Shown piece after piece: positions 33,701-42,701 of a stretch of DNA of 64,000 nucleotides. Where the stretch lies: the NCBI RefSeq assembly GCF_001586165.1, contig NZ_CP014608.1, forward strand, positions 186,001 to 250,000. The letters run 5' to 3'. Made by a program: the position numbers and the translations under genes. Source of the stretch: Obesumbacterium proteus. GTDB taxonomy: Bacteria > Pseudomonadota > Gammaproteobacteria > Enterobacterales > Enterobacteriaceae. Under the pieces are notes generated by a model that was not told where the DNA came from, did not search any database, and saw only the letters and a list, made by a program, of their open reading frames with translations. Within the stretch, counting starts at the first letter, position 1, and every line of letters starts with the position of its first letter.

Positions 33701-34055
33701 AGACCACCTCCAGAGTCACGCTGTGTCCGACAGCATGAAGTTCGGTATTCAGCCAGGTGGAAAAATGGGTTAACAACGTGAATAACGCATACTGCGGCAC
33801 CAACATTTTTAAATGCGTTTTTCCCTCAAACACATTGATTTCGCAAACTAATCCTGCGGCCATCCCGCCAACTAAGCGATAGCGATTCGTTTGTTGGCGC
33901 AGTAATGCCGATTGCTCCGTTGAGCTACGCGGCGTTTTCACCATCGGTCCCATGAGTCGCGTAAATCGGTTGGAATCAGACGGGCGTGGCACTTCCTCTT
34001 CGCCCGTGCTTTGCACCATATGCCAAATACAGCCTTCCGCTCTAATAACCGTCAT
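33681..34055 (-). CDS. sctP: T3SS needle-length regulator SctP (SsaP)
   Basis: A 124-residue protein, the same size as Salmonella SsaP, between sctO and sctQ. The N-terminal half is polar (TGEEEVPRPSDSNRF); the C-terminal half resembles a short T3S4-type export-switch domain (LVGGMAAGLVCEINVFEGKT, LKMLVPQYALFTLLTHF). SctP proteins help set needle length and substrate switching. Identified mainly by gene order and length. Overlaps sctO by 14 bp. Confidence 0.8.
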   Translation of the reverse strand: MTVIRAEGCIWHMVQSTGEEEVPRPSDSNRFTRLMGPMVKTPRSSTEQSALLRQQTNRYRLVGGMAAGLVCEINVFEGKTHLKMLVPQYALFTLLTHFSTWLNTELHAVGHSVTLEVVYAQDIT

Positions 34056-34416
34056 CGTTGAGTAACCCCTTAAGCTTTTCCTTCTTTTTCATGACAATAA
34101 TCAGCTCTTGATGCAGCATACTTAGCCGTTCCTGTAGCCGTTTTTGAGTCTCTAACAGTGAACGTTGTTGCAGCGCCAAACCGTGCTCTTCATGAAATAG
34201 CCGCCCCATTTTTTGCTTTTGTTCCATCAATGCACTGGCAGTTAATGTGCCAGACCACGTTAGTATCTGGTTGAGCAACTGCGTTAACTCAGCGCGCTGG
34301 GCTTGGCATTTGTGCTGCATAACCTCCGTTTGCATCGCTTGGCGCGTTAGCTCCACCATTTGTCGCCGCAGGCGATCTTCTCGGCGATCTTTAATCTTGA
34401 GTAAACAGTGCAGCAT
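34042..34416 (-). CDS. sctO: T3SS ATPase stalk SctO (SsaO)
   Basis: A 124-residue coiled-coil protein rich in Gln, Lys, Arg and Glu (LLKIKDRREDRLRRQMVELT, LQQRSLLETQKRLQERLSML), of the FliJ/YscO type. The start is ATG 34416, overlapping the sctN stop (TGATG) and giving a SsaO-sized protein; an earlier ATG inside sctN adds 17 residues. It links the ATPase to the export gate. Confidence 0.88.
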   Translation of the reverse strand: MLHCLLKIKDRREDRLRRQMVELTRQAMQTEVMQHKCQAQRAELTQLLNQILTWSGTLTASALMEQKQKMGRLFHEEHGLALQQRSLLETQKRLQERLSMLHQELIIVMKKKEKLKGLLNDDGY

Positions 34417-35738
34417 CAGTTGGCCGTCAGATAGCGTAGCTGTTGCAGCAGTTCGTCGAGATTGCATAATTCATTACCCTGTTGTTGCAAGAAATGGCAA
34501 ATAGCGGGATAGCTCTCCACCGCGCAATCAGCCTGCGGATCCTCTCCTCGCGTGAACTCACCGACCCGCACCAAAAGCTCTACATCACGATATACCGACA
34601 GTCGCCTGCGTAGCGTATTGGCAAGTTCTCGATGCTCTGCGCTGGTTACCATCGGCATAATTCGACTGAGGCTGGCGAGCACGTCAATAGCGGGGAAATG
34701 GGCGGACTCGGCCAAACGGCGCGAAAGAACGATGTGTCCGTCGAGCAACGACCTGACTTCATCGGCAAGGGGTTCATTCATATCGTCCCCCTCCACCAGC
34801 ACGGTATAAAAGGCGGTGATACTGCCGCGCTCACTTTTCCCCGCTCGCTCAAGCAAACGCGGCAAAGCAGCAAAAACGCAGGGGGGATAACTACCCGGTA
34901 CGGCAACCTCCCCACTCGCAAGAGCGATTTCACGCGCTGCTCGGGCGTAGCGCGTCAATGAGTCCGCAAACAGGAGAACGCGCTTACCTTGATCGCGGAA
35001 TGCTTCGGCAATCGTGGTTGCAACAAACAGCGCGCGCATGCGTTCAAGCGCAGGTCGGTCAGAGGTAGAAACCACCATGACACAGCGATTGCGAACGTCC
35101 TCCCCCAGCGTCTGCTCAATGAACTCACGCACTTCTCGCCCACGCTCGCCAATGAGCACTAATACATTGATATCGCTATCTGGGCTGTTGCACAGCATCG
35201 CCATTAGGGTGCTTTTTCCAACGCCCGCGGCGGCAAAAATGCCGATACGCTGCCCCTCGCCGCAGGTGAGTACGCTATCAATAGCGCGAATCCCAGTGAG
35301 CATCGGCTTTTCAATAAGCTGGCGGCTCAAAGGTGGCGGCGGTGGAGCATCATAGTCACGCCACGGACCTTGCAACGCGGGGCCTCCGTCTAATGGCTGA
35401 CCCAAACCATCCACAACGCGCCCAAGTAAATCATCCCCCACGGCGACCAAATGTCGCCGCGCTAGCGGCTGGATCGGTTGCCCACAGAACAAGCCCGCGG
35501 TACTCACAAAAGGCGATAGCAATGCCGTAGCACCGTCAATTCCCACCACTTCAGCAAGCGCGCCATCGGGCAATAACCGGCAAACTTCCCCCATAAAAAC
35601 ACCGGGGAGATAGGCATGAATCAACGTCGCGCCAATATGTAAAAGCCGCCCCGTTTTCAAATAACCATGCGGCGGAGCGCTCTGCGGCGTGAGGCGTTTT
35701 TCTAAGGCGATCAGCGTGCGAGTCTTAACTTTCATCAT
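34416..35738 (-). CDS. sctN: T3SS ATPase SctN (SsaN)
   Basis: A 440-residue FliI/YscN-family ATPase. N-terminal beta-barrel domain (TGRLLHIGATLIHAYLPGV), then the catalytic domain with Walker A FAAAGVGKSTL, VLLIGERGREVREFIE and Walker B-like VLLFADSLTRYARA, and a C-terminal chaperone-binding region. It powers chaperone release and unfolding of substrates. Start ATG 35738 (or 35735) overlaps the sctV end by 14 bp. Confidence 0.95.
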   Translation of the reverse strand: MMKVKTRTLIALEKRLTPQSAPPHGYLKTGRLLHIGATLIHAYLPGVFMGEVCRLLPDGALAEVVGIDGATALLSPFVSTAGLFCGQPIQPLARRHLVAVGDDLLGRVVDGLGQPLDGGPALQGPWRDYDAPPPPPLSRQLIEKPMLTGIRAIDSVLTCGEGQRIGIFAAAGVGKSTLMAMLCNSPDSDINVLVLIGERGREVREFIEQTLGEDVRNRCVMVVSTSDRPALERMRALFVATTIAEAFRDQGKRVLLFADSLTRYARAAREIALASGEVAVPGSYPPCVFAALPRLLERAGKSERGSITAFYTVLVEGDDMNEPLADEVRSLLDGHIVLSRRLAESAHFPAIDVLASLSRIMPMVTSAEHRELANTLRRRLSVYRDVELLVRVGEFTRGEDPQADCAVESYPAICHFLQQQGNELCNLDELLQQLRYLTAN

Positions 35739-37791
35739 TGGCCAGCTCTTCTGCCGAGAAATCGATACTTTGTACGACCTGCACCGCGCAGTTATCTCCC
35801 AGCTCCTGCCACGAAAGCACCGGCACATTAAACAGGGTGGGCTCGATAATCTTGCGAAGAAAACGACGCGCATCGATCGACGTCACCACGCGCAAATCAC
35901 CATGATCGGCCTGCGCAGTATTGATAAGTGCCAGTATGCGAGTGCTTTGCGAAAGACTCAGAGCAGCATAGGTGCCCATAGAGGTTTGGCGAATAGATTC
36001 TCGGATGAGGTTTTCAATGCCCTCGCCAATACGCAGCACCCGCAGCGCTTCGCCCTCGGTTTTAAGCCGATGCAAAATATGCCTGCGCAGCGCGATACGG
36101 ACGTATTCCGTTAACATCAGCACGTCTTTTTCACGCGGAGCCCATTCGATCAACGTTCCAAAAATCATCCGTAAATCGCGGATCGAAACGCTTTCAGCCA
36201 CTAAACGCTGTAGCGTTTCGGTGATTTTGCTAATCGGCAGTTGGCGCTGTAACTCTTTCACCAGTTCTGAATAGCGCTTTTCCATCGCGTCCATGAGATA
36301 GCGGGCTTCCTGCACGCCGATAAATTCAGCCATATGGCGTATTAATACCTGCCGTAATAACGCCGTAACGCGCTGGTTTTCGCCAAGCACCGGCAGCCCA
36401 AGCCCCTGCGCTTTTTTGCCCGCGTCTTGCGTGAGCCAAGCAATATTCCCCATCCCTTCAGGAAGGGGCTGAACGGTACATTCCAGCCGTTCATCGGGAT
36501 TGAGCAGTAAGTAGGGATGAGCCGGTATCTCAAGCGAAAAAACTGACTCTTGGTAAATCAGCACCGTCATCCCTTTTACTCGATTTCGGCTATTGACCAC
36601 GATACTGACCTCCGGCAAAGGCACGCCGTACTCTTCAAACAGCGTCCAGCGCACGGCGTCAATATCTCTGGCGAGCGTGCTGGTATTGAGCTCGGGCATT
36701 ACATGCAGCGTTAGCGGGCGGGCACCTGGCTGCATCACATCTTCCACCGTCTCTTCAGCGCTCGGTGCAGCACCTTCCGGACGCCGCCGGCGATACCAGA
36801 TAAACAGGAAAGGCAGCGACGAGAATATCGCCATCACAAAGAAATCTAAGAAAGGGAAACCCGGTATCAGCGCGAATAAAATCAGCACCAGCGCGGCCAG
36901 CATCAGCGCCTGTGGCTGCTTACCAAGTTGGGCGGAAAGTTCGCTGGCGAGGTTTTGCTTCTTCTCGCCCGGCACACGGGTCACGATAATACCCGCACTT
37001 AATGAAATCAGCAGTGACGGGATCTGGCCGCACAAACCGTCACCGATCGAGAGCACGCTATAGGTTTGTACCGCGCTCCCCAGCGACATACCGTATTGCA
37101 CGACCGCAATGATAATGCCGCCGATAATGTTCACGAGAACCACGATAATCCCCGCAATCGCATCTCCTTTCACAAACTTCATCGCGCCGTCCATCGCGCC
37201 TAAAAAGCGACTCTCCTGCTGAACATGCTCACGTAACTGCCGAGCCTGATGAGCATCGATGACGCCCGCACGCAGATCGCCATCGATGCTCATTTGCTTG
37301 CCAGGCATGCCATCAAGAGAAAAACGGGCGCTCACCTCTGCAACGCGCTCGGTTCCTTTGGTGATGACGATAAACTGCACGATGGTAATAATCGTGAAGA
37401 TCACCAGTCCCACGGTAAGGTTGCCCCCAACGACAAAATGACCAAAAGCATCCACGATATTTCCTGCGTCATGCTGTAGCAGGACTAAACGTGACGTGCT
37501 GATGGTTAATGACAGTCGGTACAACGTGGTGATAAGCAGCAACGAAGGGAAAACCGACAGATCGAGTGGATCGTTGATATAGATAGCGATCAACAGCAGG
37601 ATCACCGAAAAAGTGATGTTGATCGTGATAAGGATATCCACCATAAACGTCGGCAACGGCAGGATCATCATGACAATGGCGATAAGCAACACCACGGCCA
37701 ATATAATATCCTGACGACCGGCACAGGCGATAAGCCCTTGCTGAAGCCTTTTTATGCTTATTTTTTTCCAGCTCACTATTGGGGTTTGCAT
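35725..37791 (-). CDS. sctV: T3SS major export gate SctV (SsaV)
   Basis: A 688-residue FlhA/YscV-family protein. About eight membrane segments lie in residues 20-320, including the conserved cytoplasmic FHIPEP-type loop (RVAEVSARFSLDGMPGKQMS, IDGDLRAGVIDAHQARQLRE). The large cytoplasmic domain (350-688) forms the nonameric ring that docks chaperone-substrate complexes. Start ATG 37791 has CTGGAG upstream; it overlaps ssaM by 16 bp. Confidence 0.96.
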   Translation of the reverse strand: MQTPIVSWKKISIKRLQQGLIACAGRQDIILAVVLLIAIVMMILPLPTFMVDILITINITFSVILLLIAIYINDPLDLSVFPSLLLITTLYRLSLTISTSRLVLLQHDAGNIVDAFGHFVVGGNLTVGLVIFTIITIVQFIVITKGTERVAEVSARFSLDGMPGKQMSIDGDLRAGVIDAHQARQLREHVQQESRFLGAMDGAMKFVKGDAIAGIIVVLVNIIGGIIIAVVQYGMSLGSAVQTYSVLSIGDGLCGQIPSLLISLSAGIIVTRVPGEKKQNLASELSAQLGKQPQALMLAALVLILFALIPGFPFLDFFVMAIFSSLPFLFIWYRRRRPEGAAPSAEETVEDVMQPGARPLTLHVMPELNTSTLARDIDAVRWTLFEEYGVPLPEVSIVVNSRNRVKGMTVLIYQESVFSLEIPAHPYLLLNPDERLECTVQPLPEGMGNIAWLTQDAGKKAQGLGLPVLGENQRVTALLRQVLIRHMAEFIGVQEARYLMDAMEKRYSELVKELQRQLPISKITETLQRLVAESVSIRDLRMIFGTLIEWAPREKDVLMLTEYVRIALRRHILHRLKTEGEALRVLRIGEGIENLIRESIRQTSMGTYAALSLSQSTRILALINTAQADHGDLRVVTSIDARRFLRKIIEPTLFNVPVLSWQELGDNCAVQVVQSIDFSAEELANDES

Positions 37792-38144
37792 AGCAGCTCC
37801 AGAAAAGCCTGCTGGCGGCGATGCAATCGTAGCCATAGCTCGGCGGTGCTATCTGCGGCTGGGGCGCAGCTTATAACCAAGCCTCGGCGTAGCTGGAAAA
37901 ATCGCTGAGGAATACCGACAAAACCGGAAGGTTGCCAACGATGCAGCGCCAGCAGCAGTAAATTGTTGTCAAAAGATCCCTGTAATAGGCATTGGCTGAG
38001 GTGTATGCGGCTATCGCGATAGTTGAGATAGGTTTCATACTTCTCACCAGACCAATACATATCGGGTGTTACTTGGCAGGGAGGCATATCCGCTAGCTGA
38101 ATAAACAGTTGGATATTGCGCTCTGTGACTAAATCTAACGTCAT
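37776..38144 (-). CDS. ssaM: SsaM-like T3SS gatekeeper partner
   Basis: A 122-residue protein, the same length as Salmonella SsaM and in the same place between the gatekeeper gene and sctV. It begins MTLDLVTERNIQLFIQLADM and has a central YETYLNYRDSRIHLSQCLLQ. ATG 38144 has GGAGG 5 nt upstream. In SPI-2, SsaM works with SsaL and SpiC to hold back effectors until translocators are secreted. Assignment by length, order and general resemblance. Confidence 0.82.
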   Translation of the reverse strand: MTLDLVTERNIQLFIQLADMPPCQVTPDMYWSGEKYETYLNYRDSRIHLSQCLLQGSFDNNLLLLALHRWQPSGFVGIPQRFFQLRRGLVISCAPAADSTAELWLRLHRRQQAFLELLCKPQ

Positions 38145-38199
38145 TAACACCTCCGCTTTAACATGGATACAGAGTTCCAGATGCGGCGCAGGCGCGGAA

Positions 38200-39180
38200 T
38201 CAGGCGATAACCTGATCCCCTTTCATTCCACGTAAAACAGTCACTATTTGATCGCGTTGATCGTCATCGCTAAAACAGCAATCGGGCATTAACGAAAAAA
38301 TGGCGTCCAGATGCTGCAACAGTCGATTGTAGAGATGGCGGGAGGTCACAAGCAGTGCCAGACGCGGAGTCAGCCACTCTTCAAACAGCCAGCTTTCATT
38401 GACCATATCTATCAGTAAGGGAAGTAACGATTTTTCGGGTAGCTGACAAAGCGTCTCTTCGCGCTGGCACTCATTTTCTAGCCCTAAAAACAGCAACAGC
38501 CGACGTAGGCGAACGAGCACCGCCGCCAAACGATGTTGCTGATCGCCTGCTGCACAAGCCGAAAGTTCAAAGGCCATAACGCGCAATAGAACCCTGACCC
38601 GCTGCCGCCGTTCTGGCCATGCCATAATCCGTTGAAACCATTCCGACAATGTAACTTCCTCTTCCCTCATCGCCTGCTGAAAAAGCCGATTAATCTGCGT
38701 TAATACCCCTTTATCAACCTTCCCCAGTTCCAGCATGCCAAACAAGGCAATCTCCCAGCCGTCTTCTTCCATTAGCTTGGAAAGTTGTTCGCTGAGCGCT
38801 TTCTTTTGTTTGCGCTCAATACCTTCGGCAACTAACTGAGCCGCAACGCTGAGGATCTGCTGGCCGATGTTTTGGCTAGCATCCTGTTTCTGCATCTGCG
38901 GCGGCATATCCCCCTGCTGCTGCATGCGCTGAACCATCTTCAGCAAAGCCTGCTGACGAAGTTCTTGGCGCTCTTTCATATCCCCACGCTGGTAATCGCG
39001 CAGCCGCCCACTGAGAACCATCCCCATTTCTTCCAGCGTTTCGGTCAACGCACTGCCCGCCGTCTCCTGCAATTCCAGAAGCGCCATATTCATAGGCGAT
39101 ACTGTATTTTCAATGTGCGCCGGCGGTGTGCTATGAACCATTTCATGGTTCATCGACGGAGTGATATCCGATACTCTCAT
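38200..39180 (-). CDS. sctW: T3SS gatekeeper SctW (SsaL)
   Basis: A 326-residue helical protein of the YopN/InvE/SsaL family. The N-terminal secretion and chaperone region is polar (DITPSMNHEMVHSTPP); the remainder is alpha-helical with LTQINRLFQQAMREEEVTLS and a C-terminal TyeA-like part. It controls the order translocators-then-effectors. ATG 39180 has GGAGAG upstream. It overlaps sctL by 38 bp. Confidence 0.88.
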   Translation of the reverse strand: MRVSDITPSMNHEMVHSTPPAHIENTVSPMNMALLELQETAGSALTETLEEMGMVLSGRLRDYQRGDMKERQELRQQALLKMVQRMQQQGDMPPQMQKQDASQNIGQQILSVAAQLVAEGIERKQKKALSEQLSKLMEEDGWEIALFGMLELGKVDKGVLTQINRLFQQAMREEEVTLSEWFQRIMAWPERRQRVRVLLRVMAFELSACAAGDQQHRLAAVLVRLRRLLLFLGLENECQREETLCQLPEKSLLPLLIDMVNESWLFEEWLTPRLALLVTSRHLYNRLLQHLDAIFSLMPDCCFSDDDQRDQIVTVLRGMKGDQVIA

Positions 39181-39841
39181 TTTGCTCTCCAATTTCAGGC
39201 TGAGGGGAATGCAGCCACGACAGCAATTGTTGAAAATGATTGCTCAGCGAAAACGCCACTGAGAGCTGAGGGGAGGCTAAAACCACCCGATCGTGGGGAA
39301 ACTCTGACTCAAGGGCGAAGGTAAAACGCGTCCCTAACGCGGCGCGTACATTTTCTTCTTGGCTTGGATGAAGGTGCAGCGTTAAAGCCCCTTCAGATGC
39401 CATCTGTTCGGCCTGTTTCGCTAACCTTTCGCAGAGCGTTCTGTCAGCGGGCTGCTGGTCAAACCATGCTGTAAGCACCTGCTCAATGCAGTGATGGATG
39501 CGCTCCGATACCGCATTAATCAGCGCCTGCTCCTGCGCTTCATCTTGCAATAGATGCATGATGTGAGTTTTCAGCCACTGAGATTCACAGTGGCTAAGAA
39601 TATCCTGCCGTAGCTGTACTAATTCGTGACGCATCTCGTCGTCCATTTGGCCACAGGTTTTGTGCGCGGCGCGGATCATACTTTCCGCCTTACGTCGTGC
39701 CGCATTAACAATCGCTGCCGCTTCTTGATCGGCACTGCGCTTGTTGTCAGCTTGCTGATACTGCGCGGTCAATAATTCTGCGGGGATAATTCGCCCCGCC
39801 GGCAATGACCAATCAAATTCAATCAGCGGTATTTGGCACAT
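39143..39841 (-). CDS. sctL: T3SS stator SctL (SsaK)
   Basis: A 232-residue FliH/YscL-type stator. The long N-terminal helical arm (AAIVNAARRKAESMIRAAHK) is followed by a globular C-terminal half (LTLHLHPSQEENVRAALGTR, FPHDRVVLASPQLSVAF). It binds the SctN ATPase and ties it to the sorting platform. It overlaps sctK by 19 bp and sctW by 38 bp. Confidence 0.88.
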   Translation of the reverse strand: MCQIPLIEFDWSLPAGRIIPAELLTAQYQQADNKRSADQEAAAIVNAARRKAESMIRAAHKTCGQMDDEMRHELVQLRQDILSHCESQWLKTHIMHLLQDEAQEQALINAVSERIHHCIEQVLTAWFDQQPADRTLCERLAKQAEQMASEGALTLHLHPSQEENVRAALGTRFTFALESEFPHDRVVLASPQLSVAFSLSNHFQQLLSWLHSPQPEIGEQNESIGYHSVDEP

Positions 39842-40428
39842 AGCGTTCGCTCCAACAAATTCATTGCCAGCCTAGGTATTGATGGCCATAGCGCACGTTT
39901 GCACGGCGGCAAAGTAATCAGCATCGCATAGAGAACTGCATCTTCTTGAGCAGCGCGATGAAGTACGGCGATACCTAGCGTAAATGCGTTGTCGATCATT
40001 TCCGAGGGCGAGAACACGGCTCTATTCTTCCCCTGACACAGGCCGAATAATTGCCAAATCAATGTTTCATCCAACCAACGTAAAATGAGCTGCCGATAGT
40101 CCGGTAATAGGAAATAGTCATTGCATTCTAGTTTGAGCAAACCTATTGCCAGCACAAACACGTTGATATTGGAAACCATTTTTGCCATGCGCCTTTGACG
40201 ATCGCTGAGCTGTGCCGGAAGCCGAGGCGTCCCTCTGCGTCTCTGTAAAGCGAGGTTCAAGCTACGATCTAGCGGTGGGTACTCGCCATATCGCCAACTC
40301 CCTTTAGGCGAGAAACCCAGCGATGCGAGCCACTGCGGATGAGCATAACGCGCGGGAGTCCACAGATAACGGTGTAACCGCAAAGCAGCATCATCAACAA
40401 TGCAGGTCGTTATCGCTTTCTGCGCCAC
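39823..40428 (-). CDS. sctK: T3SS sorting platform protein SctK
   Basis: About 201 residues between sctJ and sctL, the place of the small sctK-like gene in SPI-2. The pattern LRLHRYLWTPARYAHPQWLA followed by SNINVFVLAIGLLKLECNDY suits the OrgA/YscK family. The start is uncertain: GTG at 40428 or 40437, both inside the sctJ end and without a clear SD. SctK joins the SctD ring to SctQ. Family assignment is by position and general resemblance. Confidence 0.72.
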   Translation of the reverse strand: MAQKAITTCIVDDAALRLHRYLWTPARYAHPQWLASLGFSPKGSWRYGEYPPLDRSLNLALQRRRGTPRLPAQLSDRQRRMAKMVSNINVFVLAIGLLKLECNDYFLLPDYRQLILRWLDETLIWQLFGLCQGKNRAVFSPSEMIDNAFTLGIAVLHRAAQEDAVLYAMLITLPPCKRALWPSIPRLAMNLLERTLCAKYR

Positions 40429-41129
40429 GTCATCCACATCAGGGCTGTGAGAGCCAAAATCGCCAGAATTAACGCAGGTATCAAAGGCCACCGATGCAAG
40501 GTTAACCATTGTATCGCCCTCCACTGGGGTTCCTCGGTTGCGCTTACCACGCTTTGCATCCTAAATTCAGCAGGTTGCATGAGAATACTGATTTGATCTT
40601 GCTGTACGCCGGGGATCGATTTTTCCACCAGATTTTTTATCTGTATGCGGAAGGACTCAAGATTGACCTGGGGGGAGAATTTAATAAATACCGCTACCGA
40701 TGCGGGCCCCGTCGCCCCTTCTTCGTCTGGTCCGTGGGACGCAATGGTCACATCGGCGTGAACCACACCGTCCATCTGACTAAGCATTCCCTCGATACGC
40801 TGCTCTTTGAGAAACAGAATTTTTTGTTGCTCTTCAGCCGGCGAGACGACTAATTGATTCGGTGGAAACATGGTGTCGGCGGAGATGTAACTACGGCGTG
40901 GAAAGCCATTTAAACGCAGCAGCTCAACCGCGTTGATGAACTGTGATTTCTCCACCCGTAATGTGACACCGCCTTCTGCTGCCTGTTTATCAGCATCAAT
41001 ATTGTGCTGCATCAGAATCGCCAACATCTGGTTAGCATCCTCTTCAGGCAATGCGCTGTAGAGCTCAACGCGGCATCCTGTCAGCACTAAAACCAGCGCG
41101 CAGAGCAACATGTAACGCAGCCGTTTCAT
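40410..41129 (-). CDS. sctJ: T3SS inner-ring lipoprotein SctJ (SsaJ)
   Basis: A 239-residue YscJ/PrgK-family lipoprotein. The signal peptide ends in the lipobox LTGC with C19 as the lipidation site. The two ring-building domains follow (ALPEEDANQMLAILMQHNID; HADVTIASHGPDEEGATGPA), then a C-terminal membrane helix (LIPALILAILALTALMWMTW) and a basic tail. It forms the inner ring of the basal body. Start overlaps sctI by 4 bp. Confidence 0.95.
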   Translation of the reverse strand: MKRLRYMLLCALVLVLTGCRVELYSALPEEDANQMLAILMQHNIDADKQAAEGGVTLRVEKSQFINAVELLRLNGFPRRSYISADTMFPPNQLVVSPAEEQQKILFLKEQRIEGMLSQMDGVVHADVTIASHGPDEEGATGPASVAVFIKFSPQVNLESFRIQIKNLVEKSIPGVQQDQISILMQPAEFRMQSVVSATEEPQWRAIQWLTLHRWPLIPALILAILALTALMWMTWRRKR

Positions 41130-41401
41130 GTCATATTGGCCAGTTTGTTAACCGACTGAGACACCGATCCGGCAATCTTTGCGCCCAGATCCACTCCAAC
41201 CGTCGTGCCAAGTACCGTCGCCTGCTGCATTAACATCTGTGGCGGTGATAATGTTCCCACGTCGCCCTGCGGGGTGCCCGCATACAACAGTTGGTTAAAA
41301 GCCGAGATCTTTTCGCTGCTTCCTTCGCTTAATTTGGGGGCATTGAGGGTACTAGAGGTGGCTGCGAAATCGACCGCTGCCACGTTATTAATCATACTCA
41401 T
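41126..41401 (-). CDS. sctI: T3SS inner rod protein SctI (SsaI)
   Basis: A 91-residue small protein with the inner-rod pattern FNQLLYAGTPQGDVGTLSPP and a C-terminal amphipathic helix (VDLGAKIAGSVSQSVNKLAN). It connects the export gate to the needle. Order F-H-I-J is that of ssaG-H-I-J. Confidence 0.85.
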   Translation of the reverse strand: MSMINNVAAVDFAATSSTLNAPKLSEGSSEKISAFNQLLYAGTPQGDVGTLSPPQMLMQQATVLGTTVGVDLGAKIAGSVSQSVNKLANMT

Positions 41402-41420
41402 GGGCAGACTCCCGTATTGA

Positions 41421-41666
41421 TCAGATAAAATGGGTGCGCAATGATTCAGCCTCAGGCAAATTGATGTCCACTAAGGCTTGTCGCGCTTGTTCAGGCTCAT
41501 TAAGACCCGCGAGCAACACGGCAAAGCAGACGGCCTGCATCTCTTTATCAGGTACTAAATACGGCAATGCGGGCAGCATGGCGCGTACCTGTCGGTGCAG
41601 TCCGTGGTTAATTCCAGCAAATGCGGTTTCAACCAACAACCGCCGCTCGTTGTCAGTTAATGTCAT
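41421..41666 (-). CDS. ssaH: SsaH-like needle chaperone
   Basis: An 81-residue helical protein between the needle gene and sctI, overlapping sctF by 4 bp. Its core (RAMLPALPYLVPDKEMQAVC, LLAGLNEPEQARQALVDINL) fits the SsaH/YscG-type co-chaperone that keeps needle subunits from polymerising in the cytoplasm. Identified by context and general resemblance to SsaH. Confidence 0.82.
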   Translation of the reverse strand: MTLTDNERRLLVETAFAGINHGLHRQVRAMLPALPYLVPDKEMQAVCFAVLLAGLNEPEQARQALVDINLPEAESLRTHFI

Positions 41667-41878
41667 ATTTTGGAAATTATCCCGCTGAGCATATCTTTGA
41701 TGGTTTTAATCATCGCGCTTTCGTAGTTGATAAAGGTGGAGTACTGCTGCACGGCAAATTGGGCTTGGAGCATAGCCTCAGGATTGGTTAAATCCTTACC
41801 GTTCATTTTGTCTTCAATCGCCTGCCCAGCCTGCTGTGCCAAACGCGATAGCGTATTGATAAGTTGCTGAATATCCAT
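41663..41878 (-). CDS. sctF: T3SS needle protein SctF (SsaG)
   Basis: A 71-residue needle subunit. It has a helix-turn-helix hairpin with polar N-terminus (MDIQQLINTLSRLAQQAGQA), the NPEAMLQAQFAVQQYSTFIN central stretch typical of needle proteins, and a hydrophobic C-terminus (IKTIKDMLSGIISKI). It polymerises outside the cell into the needle. The 118-bp gap upstream (41879-41996) probably holds the needle operon promoter, an SsrB target in Salmonella. Confidence 0.93.
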   Translation of the reverse strand: MDIQQLINTLSRLAQQAGQAIEDKMNGKDLTNPEAMLQAQFAVQQYSTFINYESAMIKTIKDMLSGIISKI

Positions 41879-41996
41879 AATGCTCTCCCGTGACGTGGGC
41901 TAAGTTCATCATCATAGACCGCCCGCTATAGGCATTATGGCCGCTGGCGTTGCGTTACCTATCGGGTGTTTGCCTGAATCTTAATCCTTCAGTGAG

Positions 41997-42701
41997 CTAA
42001 GACTCATCTCGAGGGAAGAGCTGCGCCAGCAGACGGAAGAAAGGCACACTGACCTGCTGCCCGGTGACAGGACATCCCGCCGCACCGTAGCGCATAAACG
42101 CCAGCGCACCGTAGGCTGCATTGCTCAGCGGGCGCAATATCGGCAGGCTTAGTCCCAAAGAGGAAAACATTAAGGGCTGACCAATCACGGTAGCCGTTAG
42201 CAACGCACGCGATCCTAGCGACACCATTGAGCCCACATCTTGGCTTCTCTGCTCATTACAGAAATGCATTGCGATGAAATAGACCGCATTGGCTATACTG
42301 TCGTGCGCCATCGGCAAGCTGTGTTTTCGGTGATAAATAAGGCAAGCAATATCGGCAATAGCAATGGCTAATCCCAGCCCTGCCAACACCAGTAACGGGG
42401 CCGCTCCGCCACTGAGCACCGTGAGCACAATGCCCGCGCTACAACATAAAACTTGCCCACCAAGAATGACGGCCTGCCAGCTGAATAGCGCTGAAGGAAA
42501 AGTATTGATAACCCGTTTGGCAAGGCTCGAGAGCATGCTCTGTTGCCCTGCCTCACAGGGAGAAATCGTGGTCGGAACAGGCTCAACGCATTGTGGCTTC
42601 GGCAAAACGGGGACGGCTAGTTGATCAATCAGGCCCTGTAGCATTTGCCGCGTTTCTTCGTCCACCACAGAGCCTTGACTAGTGCATATACGGTCTATCA
42701 T
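41997..42701 (-). CDS. sseG: SseG-like translocated membrane effector
   Basis: A 234-residue protein in the sseG position. It has long hydrophobic segments (VILGGQVLCCSAGIVLTVLS, APLLVLAGLGLAIAIADIAC and a later LMFSSLGLSLPILRPLSNAA) and a polar N-terminus. SseG and SseF of Salmonella insert in vacuolar membranes and tether them to the Golgi; Edwardsiella EseG is a relative. It overlaps the sseF-like gene by ATGA and shares a core with it (TVLSGGA...AIADIAC...Y), so the pair looks duplicated. Confidence 0.78.
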   Translation of the reverse strand: MIDRICTSQGSVVDEETRQMLQGLIDQLAVPVLPKPQCVEPVPTTISPCEAGQQSMLSSLAKRVINTFPSALFSWQAVILGGQVLCCSAGIVLTVLSGGAAPLLVLAGLGLAIAIADIACLIYHRKHSLPMAHDSIANAVYFIAMHFCNEQRSQDVGSMVSLGSRALLTATVIGQPLMFSSLGLSLPILRPLSNAAYGALAFMRYGAAGCPVTGQQVSVPFFRLLAQLFPRDES